Below, in pieces: positions 19,658 through 29,228 of a stretch of DNA of 64,000 nucleotides. Below the pieces are notes generated by a model that worked only from the letters and a program-made list of their open reading frames with translations, searched no databases and was not told the DNA's origin. The translations under genes and the position numbers were made by a program. Source of the DNA: Spirobacillus cienkowskii (GTDB lineage: Bacteria; Bdellovibrionota_B; Oligoflexia; Silvanigrellales; Silvanigrellaceae); NCBI RefSeq assembly GCF_037081835.1, contig NZ_CP146516.1:2433501-2497500 (forward strand), in the 5' to 3' direction. Positions within the stretch are counted from its first letter, which is position 1, and the number at the start of each line of letters is the position of its first letter.

Positions 19658-20371
19658 TTATTTTTTATTATCTTCGTAGAAAACTTGCTCAAACACTCTT
19701 CTTTCGTCTGCCATTGTGTAAGATGCCTTTGTTTCTTTCACTAATTGACTAGAAAAATCTAATACTTCTTGTAAATTACAATTTTGAACACCTTTTTTTA
19801 AAAATTTCATCATGCCTTCATTTAATTTACGTTGTGCTGTCAACGCATGCTCAATTCTTTGAGTCTGAATGTCTTCAAAATTTAGAGATTGAATCATAGT
19901 ATAAACTTGAGGCCTTAAACGCTCTTCGAGTCGACAAACACTTTCAAATCGTTTAGAAATTTCAGACCAAATTTTATCAAAAGCATTTGAGCTCTCATTG
20001 GCTCCTTCAGAACTTTCCTGATTATTATCTTTATTTTTATTAAGTATTGGCACTTTTGTCACATCAAATTGTGCAGAAGCCTCGGCAAAAATATCATCGG
20101 CTCTAAAAGTTGCCCGTTGATTTAAGGCTGTGGCCTCGGTACCAGATGATTTATTAAACAAGCTTTCGTAGATTTCTTGTGCACTTCTGCCTTCTTCTAC
20201 TACCAAACTATCCATTTTTTGAATTGCGTTGGACATAGCGTCAACAAAAGACCTTACATTCGATTGTAAATCGATAAGCTGATATTCCATTAATATAGAA
20301 AAATGAAAAAGGAGCTGCATAAGCACTTGCTCTGGATTTTGCAATTTCGCAAAAGGTAGTTCTTTTTCCAT
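19658..20371 (-). CDS. CheZ-like protein (putative phospho-CheY phosphatase)
   Basis: A 237-residue, mostly helical cytoplasmic protein. Near residue 167 it has LNFEDIQTQRIEHAL; the DxxxQ spacing matches the catalytic Asp and Gln of CheZ (DLTGQ in E. coli) inside a long helix flanked by further coiled helices. A low-complexity Asn/Glu/Ser linker lies around 115-130. No che operon is adjacent, though a methyl-accepting chemotaxis protein lies 16 kb away. Similar DxxxQR helices also occur in unrelated coiled-coil proteins, so the call is tentative. Confidence 0.45.
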   Translation of the reverse strand: MEKELPFAKLQNPEQVLMQLLFHFSILMEYQLIDLQSNVRSFVDAMSNAIQKMDSLVVEEGRSAQEIYESLFNKSSGTEATALNQRATFRADDIFAEASAQFDVTKVPILNKNKDNNQESSEGANESSNAFDKIWSEISKRFESVCRLEERLRPQVYTMIQSLNFEDIQTQRIEHALTAQRKLNEGMMKFLKKGVQNCNLQEVLDFSSQLVKETKASYTMADERRVFEQVFYEDNKK

Positions 20372-20592
20372 TATCTATCTCCGATTGCTCATATTTCTAA
20401 ACAGGATAAATGCCATACCAAACCTGGCAAGGTATTTATCGGGCGTTTTAGACAAAATCTGATAAGATGTTAGTGAGGTTGTTAAAATCTTTTAAATTTG
20501 ATATAGAGGTATAAGATTTTGTATTTATTAATAATTTGGATTAAAGTTTTTTTTACCCAAAGATGAATGTCAAACTTCACCTTTGGATAATA

Positions 20593-21231
20593 TTAAGTTC
20601 CTAATCCAATTGCGAGTAATTTTCTTCCCTGAGGAAACAAAACTTCAATTTTATTTAAACCATTTTCAGCAACAACAAAACCAATGCCAAATACTTTGTG
20701 ATTTAAAATTTCTCCTGGCTTAAAGCGCGCTGTAGCTTTGTACTCTTTAGCTTGAGAAATATTATTTTTTTGCGCACTGAGTCTTGCTTCGTAGTTTGCA
20801 ATGTCTTCACTGGTTCCAGATTGCATACTCAAAGGCAATTGACTTGCATTTTTTTGCACTCTGGTTTCAACTTCATCCTTTTTACGAGATTTCGCTTTAG
20901 ATTTACCTTTCTTTTTTGGAATACCCTCTTCTCCCGTTAAACGCTTTGCGCCAGCATCTAAATCAAGATCTTGTTCTTCATCACGATCCATTTCTCGTTT
21001 CCCTCCTTTTGCTAATGAAGCCTCAGATTTTGGTGGACGATATTGTTTCTCTGATTTACAGGTATTGCACTGTACCCGTCCAGGTTGATTATTAGTTTCC
21101 ACAGTTACAATAGTATGAGTTAAATTCATCTTGCAACGGTTGCAATAAGCTAAAATGTCATGACCAACACGAGACGCAGATTTTGACTGAGTTGAAATAA
21201 ATAGAGAATTGGGACCATCCGTAATTGCCAT
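20593..21231 (-). CDS. Zinc-ribbon protein with C-terminal KOW/CarD-like domain
   Basis: A 212-residue protein. A zinc ribbon is formed by CNRC and CNTC (about residues 30-70); a charged linker rich in Lys, Glu and Asp follows (75-140); the C-terminus (PGEILNHKVFGIGFVVAENG, then IEVLFPQGRKLLA) has the small beta-barrel pattern GxxVxHxxFGxGxV shared by CarD-type and UvrD C-terminal (DUF3553-like) RNA-polymerase-contacting domains. The frame is open to 21255, but the ATG at 21231 has GGAGG 5 nt upstream, so it is chosen. A transcription-linked role is inferred. Confidence 0.65.
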   Translation of the reverse strand: MAITDGPNSLFISTQSKSASRVGHDILAYCNRCKMNLTHTIVTVETNNQPGRVQCNTCKSEKQYRPPKSEASLAKGGKREMDRDEEQDLDLDAGAKRLTGEEGIPKKKGKSKAKSRKKDEVETRVQKNASQLPLSMQSGTSEDIANYEARLSAQKNNISQAKEYKATARFKPGEILNHKVFGIGFVVAENGLNKIEVLFPQGRKLLAIGLGT

Positions 21232-21262
21232 TATTCCTCCAAAAGGCACAAACAAAACAAAA

Positions 21263-22141
21263 TTAAAGAGAGAGGGCGAACTCTATGCCCGCCGTTTGCT
21301 TAAGTGTTGTATCATTGGAATCATTCTTGACAAGCGTATAATAGACATGAAGAACGGGGGATTTTAAAAAAAGTCCAGACCCCCAAAAAAAACGTGAAAA
21401 TTTTGGGTTATAACCTACACTCCCTTTAACCTCTAAAAACACTTTTGTTATAAGAGTTAAACCACCAACAAAACTTTGCAATCCATTTTCAGTGTCAAAT
21501 AATATGTCTGAACTCAAATTGACAGACTGATCCATCAAAAAAGCAGACACTCCAAAGTCAAAAGTTTTTGCATTATATTTATCAAATAATCCATTAGTAC
21601 TTAACCCTAAAAAAATTGGCGAATCTAAATTTAAATTAATTTGATAAAATGCACCTAAACCAACCCTATAGTTGTTATCGTTCCATTTCCATAATTCGGT
21701 TAAATTCAGTTGCTGATAATCGAAAGACAAACCTAAACTTAAATTGTTTACATTTGGTAATTTATAACCCAACCCCGCTTTAATGCTTCTGTCACGAGAA
21801 GTTCCATTTGGAATTGTTTCTCTGACACGAATCGCCATTGCAAATGGTGGTAGGGTTGAATCAAAGGCAACAACTTCAAATGAATCTATTTTTGAAGACC
21901 ATGCCATACCACCAGAAAGAGTATATTGCCTTTTTAATGCGGGAAGTATTGCCGGATTTGCATCCATCATCGACGCATCTCCTGGCGCAGACGCGCCTGC
22001 TCCACTCGAGGCAGCAAGCGAAGAAGAAGGCCTGTTTAATGCATCAGAAGGTGAAAAATCATTTGAAAAAGCTGGCATAAAATAAATTACGTTTAAAAAA
22101 CATAGCTGGACAAGAATTATTTTCTTTAGTTTAAGTGACAT
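21263..22141 (-). CDS. Exported beta-barrel-like outer-membrane protein
   Basis: A 292-residue protein with a signal peptide (residues 1-24, ending MPAFS). An Ala/Ser/Gly-rich segment (about 30-60) is followed by repeated amphipathic strands (for example NLSLGLSFDYQQL and QTAGIEFALSL at the end), consistent with an outer-membrane barrel. No specific family is recognised. The frame is open to 22234, but the ATG at 22141 has GGAG at 6 nt and begins the signal peptide; the longer version would overlap tyrS. It is transcribed divergently from tyrS with only 43 nt between starts. Confidence 0.7.
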   Translation of the reverse strand: MSLKLKKIILVQLCFLNVIYFMPAFSNDFSPSDALNRPSSSLAASSGAGASAPGDASMMDANPAILPALKRQYTLSGGMAWSSKIDSFEVVAFDSTLPPFAMAIRVRETIPNGTSRDRSIKAGLGYKLPNVNNLSLGLSFDYQQLNLTELWKWNDNNYRVGLGAFYQINLNLDSPIFLGLSTNGLFDKYNAKTFDFGVSAFLMDQSVNLSSDILFDTENGLQSFVGGLTLITKVFLEVKGSVGYNPKFSRFFWGSGLFLKSPVLHVYYTLVKNDSNDTTLKQTAGIEFALSL

Positions 22142-22184
22142 CGTGGACTCCATTAGGATTCTTTCCAGTACGAAAGGGCAAAAC

Positions 22185-23450
22185 ATGACCGTAAAAAGTT
22201 CTCTAATTAAAACGCTACGCGATCGAGGGCTCATTGCTCAAATTAGCCATGAAGAAGAATTAGAACAACTTTTTTTAAAAGGAAATAAAAATGCAAAAGG
22301 AGAAAGGTATGCAGTTTACTGCGGCTTTGACCCCACAGCAGCGAGTCTTCATGTTGGCAACTTGTCTGCATTAATGATGTTGCGCCGCGCGCAAGATGAA
22401 GGTTTGCAACCCATTGTTTTATTTGGAGGCGCGACAGGACTCATTGGAGACCCTACAGGTCGAAGCGAAATGCGCCCAATGAATACCAAAGAACAAATCT
22501 CTCAATACATCGAAAATTTTAAAAACTTAGTAAACCGGTACTTTAATCATGAATGCCCCAATCCTCCAATTTTTGTAAATAATATCGATTGGATAGGAGG
22601 CATGAGCTGGATAGATTTTTCCCGTAATGTAGGTGTTCACTTTACTGTTGCGCGTCTTCTTTCTGCCGAAGTGAATAAAACTCGATTTCAAGAAGGCGGA
22701 CTCACCTTCATGGAACTTGGCTATCAATTATTACAATCTTATGATTTTTTACATTTATATCAAAAATACAATTGTATTTTACAGTTTGGTGGCGATGACC
22801 AATGGTCTAATATTTTATCTGGCGCCGATCTGATCCGAAGGGTTCAGGGAGGCAAAGCATTTGCACTCACAACACCACTTTTGGTTGGCAGTGATGGTAA
22901 AAAATTTGGTAAAACCGCAGGAAATGCCGTTTGGCTTGATCCTAAAATGACCTCTTCTTACGACTTTTTTCAATTTTTTAGAAACGTTCATGACGCTGAT
23001 GTTCAAAAAATGTTTTATGTTTTTACTTTAAAAACGCAAGAAGAAATTGAAGAAATTCTTAAAAATTCACAGATAAATGCGATTAAAGAACTAATGGCAT
23101 TTGAAATTACTAAAATCGTTCATGGTGAACATGAGGCCATTAAAGCTCTTGAAGCAGCAAAAACATTGTTTTCTGGACAAACAGGAGATCTCTCACACGC
23201 TCCTTCAACAATTTTAACAAAACATGATGTGCAAGAAGGCGTCGATATTCTTTCACTTTTAATCAAATGTGAATTATCAACGAGTCGAGGCGAAGCAAGA
23301 AAATTAATTCAAGGAAATGGACTCACATTTAACGGTAATAAACTGAATGACTTTAATTATAAAATCAAAGAAGAAGATTTTCATACAGAACAAAACGCGA
23401 TAGTTTTGCGAAAAGGTAAAAAAGATTATCATCTTGTTAAGTTAAATTAA
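22185..23450 (+). CDS. tyrS: Tyrosine-tRNA ligase
   Basis: Class I aminoacyl-tRNA synthetase charging tRNA-Tyr; 421 residues, the usual bacterial length. YCGFDPTAASLHVGNL holds the HIGH-equivalent HVGN, LQFGGDDQWSNI is the tyrosine-binding segment, and KFGKTAGNAVWLD is the KMSKS-equivalent loop. The C-terminal 80 residues form an S4-like RNA-binding domain (TSRGEARKLIQGNGLTFNG). The frame is open from 22143, but the ATG at 22185, preceded by AAAGGG, gives the conventional N-terminus. LVGSDGKKFGKT is the KFGKS subtype. Confidence 0.96.
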   Translation: MTVKSSLIKTLRDRGLIAQISHEEELEQLFLKGNKNAKGERYAVYCGFDPTAASLHVGNLSALMMLRRAQDEGLQPIVLFGGATGLIGDPTGRSEMRPMNTKEQISQYIENFKNLVNRYFNHECPNPPIFVNNIDWIGGMSWIDFSRNVGVHFTVARLLSAEVNKTRFQEGGLTFMELGYQLLQSYDFLHLYQKYNCILQFGGDDQWSNILSGADLIRRVQGGKAFALTTPLLVGSDGKKFGKTAGNAVWLDPKMTSSYDFFQFFRNVHDADVQKMFYVFTLKTQEEIEEILKNSQINAIKELMAFEITKIVHGEHEAIKALEAAKTLFSGQTGDLSHAPSTILTKHDVQEGVDILSLLIKCELSTSRGEARKLIQGNGLTFNGNKLNDFNYKIKEEDFHTEQNAIVLRKGKKDYHLVKLN

Positions 23451-23465
23451 AATTTGTTTAAATAT

Positions 23466-24707
23466 TTAATCGTTCACCATTCCTAACTTAATAAATCTAT
23501 CAACATCTAATCTACCATATTTTGAAATTATTTCGTTTTCATTTGTATTATTATAATCATTAGCACTCATAAATAAATGATCAAGCATTGTATTTAAAGA
23601 TGCTGCAGGAAATGCTCCATAATATAAAGACATTGCAGCAGCAACCACTGCAACAGAAAAACTCGTACCACTGACAAAATCTAAATTTCCCTTATTATTT
23701 GTTAAATGTAAGTTAATTCCTTGAGCAGACAAATCGACATTTAATCCATAATTAGAATTATAAGCCCTAACAAGCTGATTGTTATGCGAAGAAACTGTAA
23801 CCACGTTATTTAAATCGTAACGACTTGGATAAACTTCTTGTGTATCTATGTTCATATTTTCATTTCCTGCAGGAACTACAAAGACTATACCTTTTTTTGC
23901 AGCGTTAGAAATTAAAATTTTTTCTATAAATATTGAACTATCATAAGGTTTACTTAAATATGATAAACTTAAATTTACAATTTTAGCATTGTGAAAAACA
24001 GCCTCGTCGATTGCTACAGCTAATTGTAACGAGCCATATTTTTTTTCTGTTTGACTACTATCTCTCGTAACATTAACTCTGTAAGAATACAGCTCAGCAT
24101 TTTTAGCATAAACATTTTTGATACTAAAATATTCATCAATACCTGCAAATATTGATGCTAAGTATGTAGCATGAGAAGATATTATTTTAAAAGGATCAGA
24201 GCTATCATTTGTTAAATTTATACTAAACTTTAACTTTGCCTTAATTGCTCTTGTAACTGGAACAACTCCCGAATCCACTATTGCAACATTAACTTTTTGT
24301 AAACTAACATTTGCTGAATTTATACGATCTAAAGCCTTATCAAAATTTGCCTCACTATAAGTACGAATAAAAATTTCATTATATTTTTTATTACTTAAAA
24401 ATTTATTAAAATTATAATCTATTCTAACTTTAGCATTTTCTTCAATTATTTTATATAAACTACTATTAACATAATTGTTTTTTAACTGACTATTATTATT
24501 TAAGGCTACTAAATTATTAATAGATTTAAACCTATACACAACCTTTTTACCATAACTATCCAATTCATTATCAGTTAATCCAGTTTCTAATATGTAAATT
24601 TTATCTTTAACTACATCAATATTTTCATCATCTGTATTTGAACATGATAAAAATAATGTGGCAGTAAAGAGGTTGAGATAATTATATAGTTTTTTTTTAT
24701 TTATCAT
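23466..24707 (-). CDS. Subtilisin-like (S8) serine protease, probable lipoprotein
   Basis: A 413-residue secreted protease. The N-terminal signal ends in LFLSC, an imperfect lipobox, suggesting a lipid anchor; an inhibitor-like propeptide region (about 30-135) precedes the catalytic domain. The triad is visible: VAIVDSGV (Asp), SSHATYLASIFAG (His) and SGTSFSVAV (Ser), with PAGNEN for the oxyanion Asn. Start chosen at MINKKK (24707) rather than four codons earlier, because it begins the basic signal-peptide region. AT-rich and converging on tyrS. Confidence 0.88.
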   Translation of the reverse strand: MINKKKLYNYLNLFTATLFLSCSNTDDENIDVVKDKIYILETGLTDNELDSYGKKVVYRFKSINNLVALNNNSQLKNNYVNSSLYKIIEENAKVRIDYNFNKFLSNKKYNEIFIRTYSEANFDKALDRINSANVSLQKVNVAIVDSGVVPVTRAIKAKLKFSINLTNDSSDPFKIISSHATYLASIFAGIDEYFSIKNVYAKNAELYSYRVNVTRDSSQTEKKYGSLQLAVAIDEAVFHNAKIVNLSLSYLSKPYDSSIFIEKILISNAAKKGIVFVVPAGNENMNIDTQEVYPSRYDLNNVVTVSSHNNQLVRAYNSNYGLNVDLSAQGINLHLTNNKGNLDFVSGTSFSVAVVAAAMSLYYGAFPAASLNTMLDHLFMSANDYNNTNENEIISKYGRLDVDRFIKLGMVND

Positions 24708-24850
24708 AAATAATATCACCGATAAATTATCATTATTATAAAGTAATTAAACAAAAATATTAAACTAATTTTTTTTAGATAAGTCTATTAGATATCAAAA
24801 ATATTTATTTAATAAGATCAGTGATTTTTCAAAAAAAATAAAAATTTATT

Positions 24851-25627
24851 TTATTTTTTGTATATTTCATTTGTATCAGCTAAATATAAACTACCATGAG
24901 CGTTATTACGTATACTAGTGCTTGAAAATATAAAGTCATAAATTTTTTTAGCTGATTCTTGTGCAGAAATGAGCTGTTTCTTTTCCGCCATTGATTTAAA
25001 AATTTTAACAACTTCTAAATCATGCTGCGCGTTTTGTATAACGCTGTTTACCATATCAGTATTTACAGTGCCTGGATGAATTGATAAACATGTTAACTCA
25101 TCCATAGCAAATCTTTTTGATAACCAATGAAAATACATTAAACAAGACGCTTTGGTTGCACCATATAAATCTAATCCAGGAAAAGGATCCACTGCTGCTA
25201 AAGAAGAAAGGTGTGCAACAAAAGGAATAATATTTGAGCTTGTATCATTTTGAATCATGATAAACGGCAAAATATCTTCAACTATTTCAGCACAAGAAAA
25301 ATAATTGACTCTCATAGCTTCAGATTGTGATTGCCAAAACAAATGCTTTTCCATCCGGTTGGTTTCACTCACTCCCAAAATTGGCATAACACCGGCACAA
25401 TAAATAAAACCAACTATTTGCTTTCCGTATAAGGTTTTAGATAATTCTAAAATTGGACTATCTGATATTGGATTTATTAAATCCCACCACAAAAAAATAT
25501 CTTCATATCCACTCTGTCCTCTTCCCAAATGAATTATTTTATAATTGTTGTCTTTAATGATTTTTGCTAACTCATACCCAATTCCACGAGAAAAACCTGT
25601 TCCTATTATCCATTTTTCTGAACTCAT
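24851..25627 (-). CDS. Short-chain dehydrogenase/reductase
   Basis: A 258-residue classical SDR. Cofactor loop GTGFSRGIG near residue 9, YCAGVMP (NAG-equivalent), catalytic Ser in AHLSSLAAVD and YGATKAS (YxxxK), then HPGTVNTDM. The pattern resembles benzil- and sepiapterin-reductase-like SDRs, probably NADP(H)-dependent; the substrate is unknown. GAGGAG lies before the ATG. It is the last gene of the four-gene unit after the two ABC exporter halves (18 nt gap), so it may modify the transported compound or simply be co-expressed. Confidence 0.88.
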   Translation of the reverse strand: MSSEKWIIGTGFSRGIGYELAKIIKDNNYKIIHLGRGQSGYEDIFLWWDLINPISDSPILELSKTLYGKQIVGFIYCAGVMPILGVSETNRMEKHLFWQSQSEAMRVNYFSCAEIVEDILPFIMIQNDTSSNIIPFVAHLSSLAAVDPFPGLDLYGATKASCLMYFHWLSKRFAMDELTCLSIHPGTVNTDMVNSVIQNAQHDLEVVKIFKSMAEKKQLISAQESAKKIYDFIFSSTSIRNNAHGSLYLADTNEIYKK

Positions 25628-25645
25628 TTTTACTCCTCTACAAAC

Positions 25646-27472
25646 TTAACCTTGTTGATGATTTCTAAATGCATTTATAACTGAAATAGCTTCCCCTTGC
25701 ATGACCAGTTTACCAGAATCAAGCCAAATCACACGATCGCAATCTTCTATAGTTGATAACCTGTGTGCCACTATTATTTGTGTTTTATCACGTAACAAAT
25801 TTTTTGTTGCATTAACAAGAATATTTTCAGAATAGGGATCAATAGAGCTTGTTGCTTCATCCATAATAACAATTTGATTATTTTGTAGCAAACATCTTGC
25901 CATGCAAATAAGCTGCTTTTCCCCTAGTGAAAGATCAATGCCCATTTCTTTTAATTCGAGATCTAAACACTTTTTTCCTATTAAAAGAAATTTCTTTAAT
26001 CCAACAAGTGCTAAAATATCCAAAATATCATGATCAGGTATAATATTATTAAAACACAAGTTTTCTCTTAAAGTACCAGAAAAAATATAAGGGTACTGAG
26101 AAATTAACGATAACGAGTTACGAAACATATCTAATTGAACATACTTTGAATCTTTGTTTTTATTTTGTCCAATATCAGGCTCATAACCATTAATTTTAAT
26201 CACTCCTTTTTCAAAGGGATAAATATAATAAAATGCATTTATCAAGCTTGTTTTTCCACTCCCTGTTTTACCAATAATTCCTATTTTTTCTCCATTTAAA
26301 ATATTAAAAGAAACATTATCTAATACAAGAGAAGATTTTTGATTGTATCTTATACTCAAATTCTTTACTTCAATATTACCATTCTCAATTTTTTGTAATT
26401 TATTTGAATAATTATAATTTATTAATGCACCTTTTTCAAGCTCTGAATTTAAATAATCATCCATTCTTTCTATTCCAGTTAATGCTTCTTCCATGACAGC
26501 AACCCATTCAAAAAAAATCTGAATTGTTATAGAAATCATAGAAATAAATGTAAAAGCAACTCCCAACGAACCAATACTCAATTTACCATGATTTACCAAC
26601 CACATCCCAAATAAACCTGTTAATAAAAGAATGACTATATTTAAAATAGAAAGCTGTAATGAAAACAAATTTACATAAAAATTTGTTTTATTTCTCTGTT
26701 TTATATAAGTATTAAACTTTGAAATAAATCTTCTTTTAAAAGAGTTGTCTTTACCATACACTCTTATAATTTTGGCACCCTGCGCTGTTTCTGCAAAATG
26801 AGCTAGAGCAGGACCTCTCGTTAAGCTAACGACTCTTCTTTCGTTTCTTATTTTAATTTTATTTACATTATAAATAAAATAATTTAACAAAATGCATATT
26901 ACAACAATTGGTAAAAAATTCATACTAGAAATTAAAATTAATACAATAAATAAAAATATATCAAATAATGTTGAAAGTAACTCCGTTAATGGACCTCCAG
27001 ACATTCTTAATATTGCTGCATAATCACTACTAAATCTTGTTATAATTCTTCCTAATGGATTTTTATCAAAAAAATATATTGGAAATCTTGACACATTATA
27101 TGTTGTTTTATCATACAAATTTGAAACAAAATGCGTACCAAGTCTTGCAAGACCTATTCTAAAAATTAAAATAAATATAAAACCAACCAATGAAACCGTT
27201 AATAATAAATAAATAAATTCTGTGCTAGTGTATTCAGAAAAAAAATTGCTTTTATTTTTACATATATTAGATTGATAACATACATTATCTACCCATAATC
27301 CTATAATATTTGCATTAAATAAAAGAAAACCTCTTCCAATAAAACCAATTAATATAAATATTATAAATGATAATTTATGGCTACCCATTGAATCATAAAT
27401 TGTTTTGTACACTGATTTTGAGTATTTACCTTCAAATATTCGATCTTCATTTGTTTCATTTTCAATGTTCAT
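25646..27472 (-). CDS. ABC exporter half, ABCC NBD2-like
   Basis: A 608-residue half transporter: six transmembrane helices (about residues 33-325), then a nucleotide-binding domain with Walker A GKTGSGKTS, signature LSLGEKQLICMARCLL, Walker B IVIMDEATSSID with the catalytic Glu, and IVAHRLS. The wording LSxGEKQLxCMARxLL with a full DEATS matches the second NBD of eukaryotic-type ABCC (MRP/CFTR) proteins rather than MsbA-like exporters. SD AAGGA precedes the ATG; the gene starts 3 nt after the partner half. It should pair with the upstream half to form a heterodimer. Confidence 0.9.
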   Translation of the reverse strand: MNIENETNEDRIFEGKYSKSVYKTIYDSMGSHKLSFIIFILIGFIGRGFLLFNANIIGLWVDNVCYQSNICKNKSNFFSEYTSTEFIYLLLTVSLVGFIFILIFRIGLARLGTHFVSNLYDKTTYNVSRFPIYFFDKNPLGRIITRFSSDYAAILRMSGGPLTELLSTLFDIFLFIVLILISSMNFLPIVVICILLNYFIYNVNKIKIRNERRVVSLTRGPALAHFAETAQGAKIIRVYGKDNSFKRRFISKFNTYIKQRNKTNFYVNLFSLQLSILNIVILLLTGLFGMWLVNHGKLSIGSLGVAFTFISMISITIQIFFEWVAVMEEALTGIERMDDYLNSELEKGALINYNYSNKLQKIENGNIEVKNLSIRYNQKSSLVLDNVSFNILNGEKIGIIGKTGSGKTSLINAFYYIYPFEKGVIKINGYEPDIGQNKNKDSKYVQLDMFRNSLSLISQYPYIFSGTLRENLCFNNIIPDHDILDILALVGLKKFLLIGKKCLDLELKEMGIDLSLGEKQLICMARCLLQNNQIVIMDEATSSIDPYSENILVNATKNLLRDKTQIIVAHRLSTIEDCDRVIWLDSGKLVMQGEAISVINAFRNHQQG

Positions 27473-27475
27473 AAC

Positions 27476-29227
27476 TTAATCCTTAATTGAATTAATGACA
27501 ACAAATTCTTTAAATTCAAGCGATTTTTTCATTAATTCTTCATAATTACCTATATCAATAATTTTTCCATCTTTAAAAAAAACTATTTTATCGCATTTTT
27601 GAATCACTGATAATCTATGAGTTACTAAAATTCTTGTTTTATTTTTCCAGAACCCATTTAATAAAGTTTTATTAATTTTATATTCTGTATTTATATCCAC
27701 AGCACTTAAACAATCATCTAATAAAATAATTGGCCTGTTTGAAAAACTCGCTCTTGCAATTGCAATTCTTTGTTTTTGTCCACCAGATAAACTCACTCCT
27801 CTTTCGCCAATTTCTGTATCTAATCCATTAGAGACATTTTCTTTATTCATGTAAAATTGCGCCAACTCTAAAGAATTTATTATTTCATCATCTATTTCTT
27901 TATAAAAATCATATTCAAATGCAACATTATTTCTAATATTTGAATTTATAATAAAATATTCTTGCGGAACGTAACTAAAATAAGATCGCAAAGTACTTAA
28001 TGGTAGCATATTAACTGATTTATTACCAATTTCATAAATTTTAAAACTAGAGTTAATTATATTTAGTAGAGCTTTTAGAAACAAAGTTTTTCCTGAACCA
28101 AGCTCACCAACTATAGCAATAAATTCTTTATCTTTTATATCAATATTAATATTATTAAGTAAAATTTTTCCTTCATTTTCATAAGTTAATCCTCTTATTT
28201 TAATTAATCCGTTATTTACTTGATCATTGTTTTCAATAAATTTTTCTTCTAAATCTTGATTCCAATAATTTTCTACTCTTTTAATTGAAGTATAACAATC
28301 AAAAAAAGTTACAAACATTAGTGGTATCATTCGTATTGGTCTTGTAAGCAATACCCCAAAAATCCACAATAAGCTAAATATCTGACCAGAAGTAACTTTA
28401 TCTCCATAAATTTTATATAGTAAATATAATGCAAAAATATTTATTATATATGGCGTCACATTACCTATAGAACTCATTGTCGTACCATTGGTAACCATCA
28501 ATAGTCTATTTTTAGTTTCCTGAATTCGCGCATATTTTATTTTATTTTCCATCCAATCAGTATTTCCTAAAACTCTAATTGCTCTAATATTTATTAACCA
28601 TTCATTAACATTTCCTATTCGTATTGCTGATAAAATTTTACTTTTAATAAAAATTTTACTCTGTCTAATTGCTATTAAAAAATTTAAAAACAATACTACA
28701 AATGTAAAATATATAATTGTAATTGGATCAATATTTGTTATATATATAATTGCAAAAGGAGCCAATAACAATGGAAGAAAATATGCAATAAAATTTGGAA
28801 ATATATCATCAATCAATGAGGATGCTGTATTAACATCTGTTGCATATACAGATAATGCATGTCCAACTGTTATTTTTTTTGTATTTTCGTTTTTAATTCT
28901 TAAGGTTTTTGAATACGTAATTCCAGACAAAAAATCTTGAACTACACTACCTTCATTACTACTTAAAATTTTTGCTAAAAAATAAAAAAATTGAGACATA
29001 ATAGCATAAAGAAACATTAATAATAATAGTATATACAATTCATTAATGTTCTTGTGTTGCAAAAGTGTATCTAAAAATTCTTTCTGATAATAAGGAATAA
29101 TTAATGAGAATAAAGTGGCAATCAAACTTATTAGCAGAACCATCACTCTCATATGAGGACGCATAAATAATATTTTTAAAGTAAGGCTATTATTTTTTAT
29201 TTTTTTTTTAGCATAAAAACTTTCCAA
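27476..29227 (-). CDS. ABC exporter half, ABCC NBD1-like (degenerate catalytic site)
   Basis: A 583-residue half transporter: about six transmembrane helices (residues 28-310), then Walker A GELGSGKTLF, signature VSLSGGQKQRIAIARA, Walker B IILLDDCLSAVD and LVTHRLS. The catalytic Glu after Walker B is Asp (LLDD), and the CLSAVD ending is the hallmark of NBD1 in ABCC proteins (LLDDPLSAVD). With the NBD2-like partner this predicts one degenerate and one active ATP site. Start is TTG at 29227, one base past the stop of the upstream solute-binding gene, so translation is coupled. Confidence 0.9.
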   Translation of the reverse strand: MESFYAKKKIKNNSLTLKILFMRPHMRVMVLLISLIATLFSLIIPYYQKEFLDTLLQHKNINELYILLLLMFLYAIMSQFFYFLAKILSSNEGSVVQDFLSGITYSKTLRIKNENTKKITVGHALSVYATDVNTASSLIDDIFPNFIAYFLPLLLAPFAIIYITNIDPITIIYFTFVVLFLNFLIAIRQSKIFIKSKILSAIRIGNVNEWLINIRAIRVLGNTDWMENKIKYARIQETKNRLLMVTNGTTMSSIGNVTPYIINIFALYLLYKIYGDKVTSGQIFSLLWIFGVLLTRPIRMIPLMFVTFFDCYTSIKRVENYWNQDLEEKFIENNDQVNNGLIKIRGLTYENEGKILLNNINIDIKDKEFIAIVGELGSGKTLFLKALLNIINSSFKIYEIGNKSVNMLPLSTLRSYFSYVPQEYFIINSNIRNNVAFEYDFYKEIDDEIINSLELAQFYMNKENVSNGLDTEIGERGVSLSGGQKQRIAIARASFSNRPIILLDDCLSAVDINTEYKINKTLLNGFWKNKTRILVTHRLSVIQKCDKIVFFKDGKIIDIGNYEELMKKSLEFKEFVVINSIKD

Positions 29228-29228
29228 A

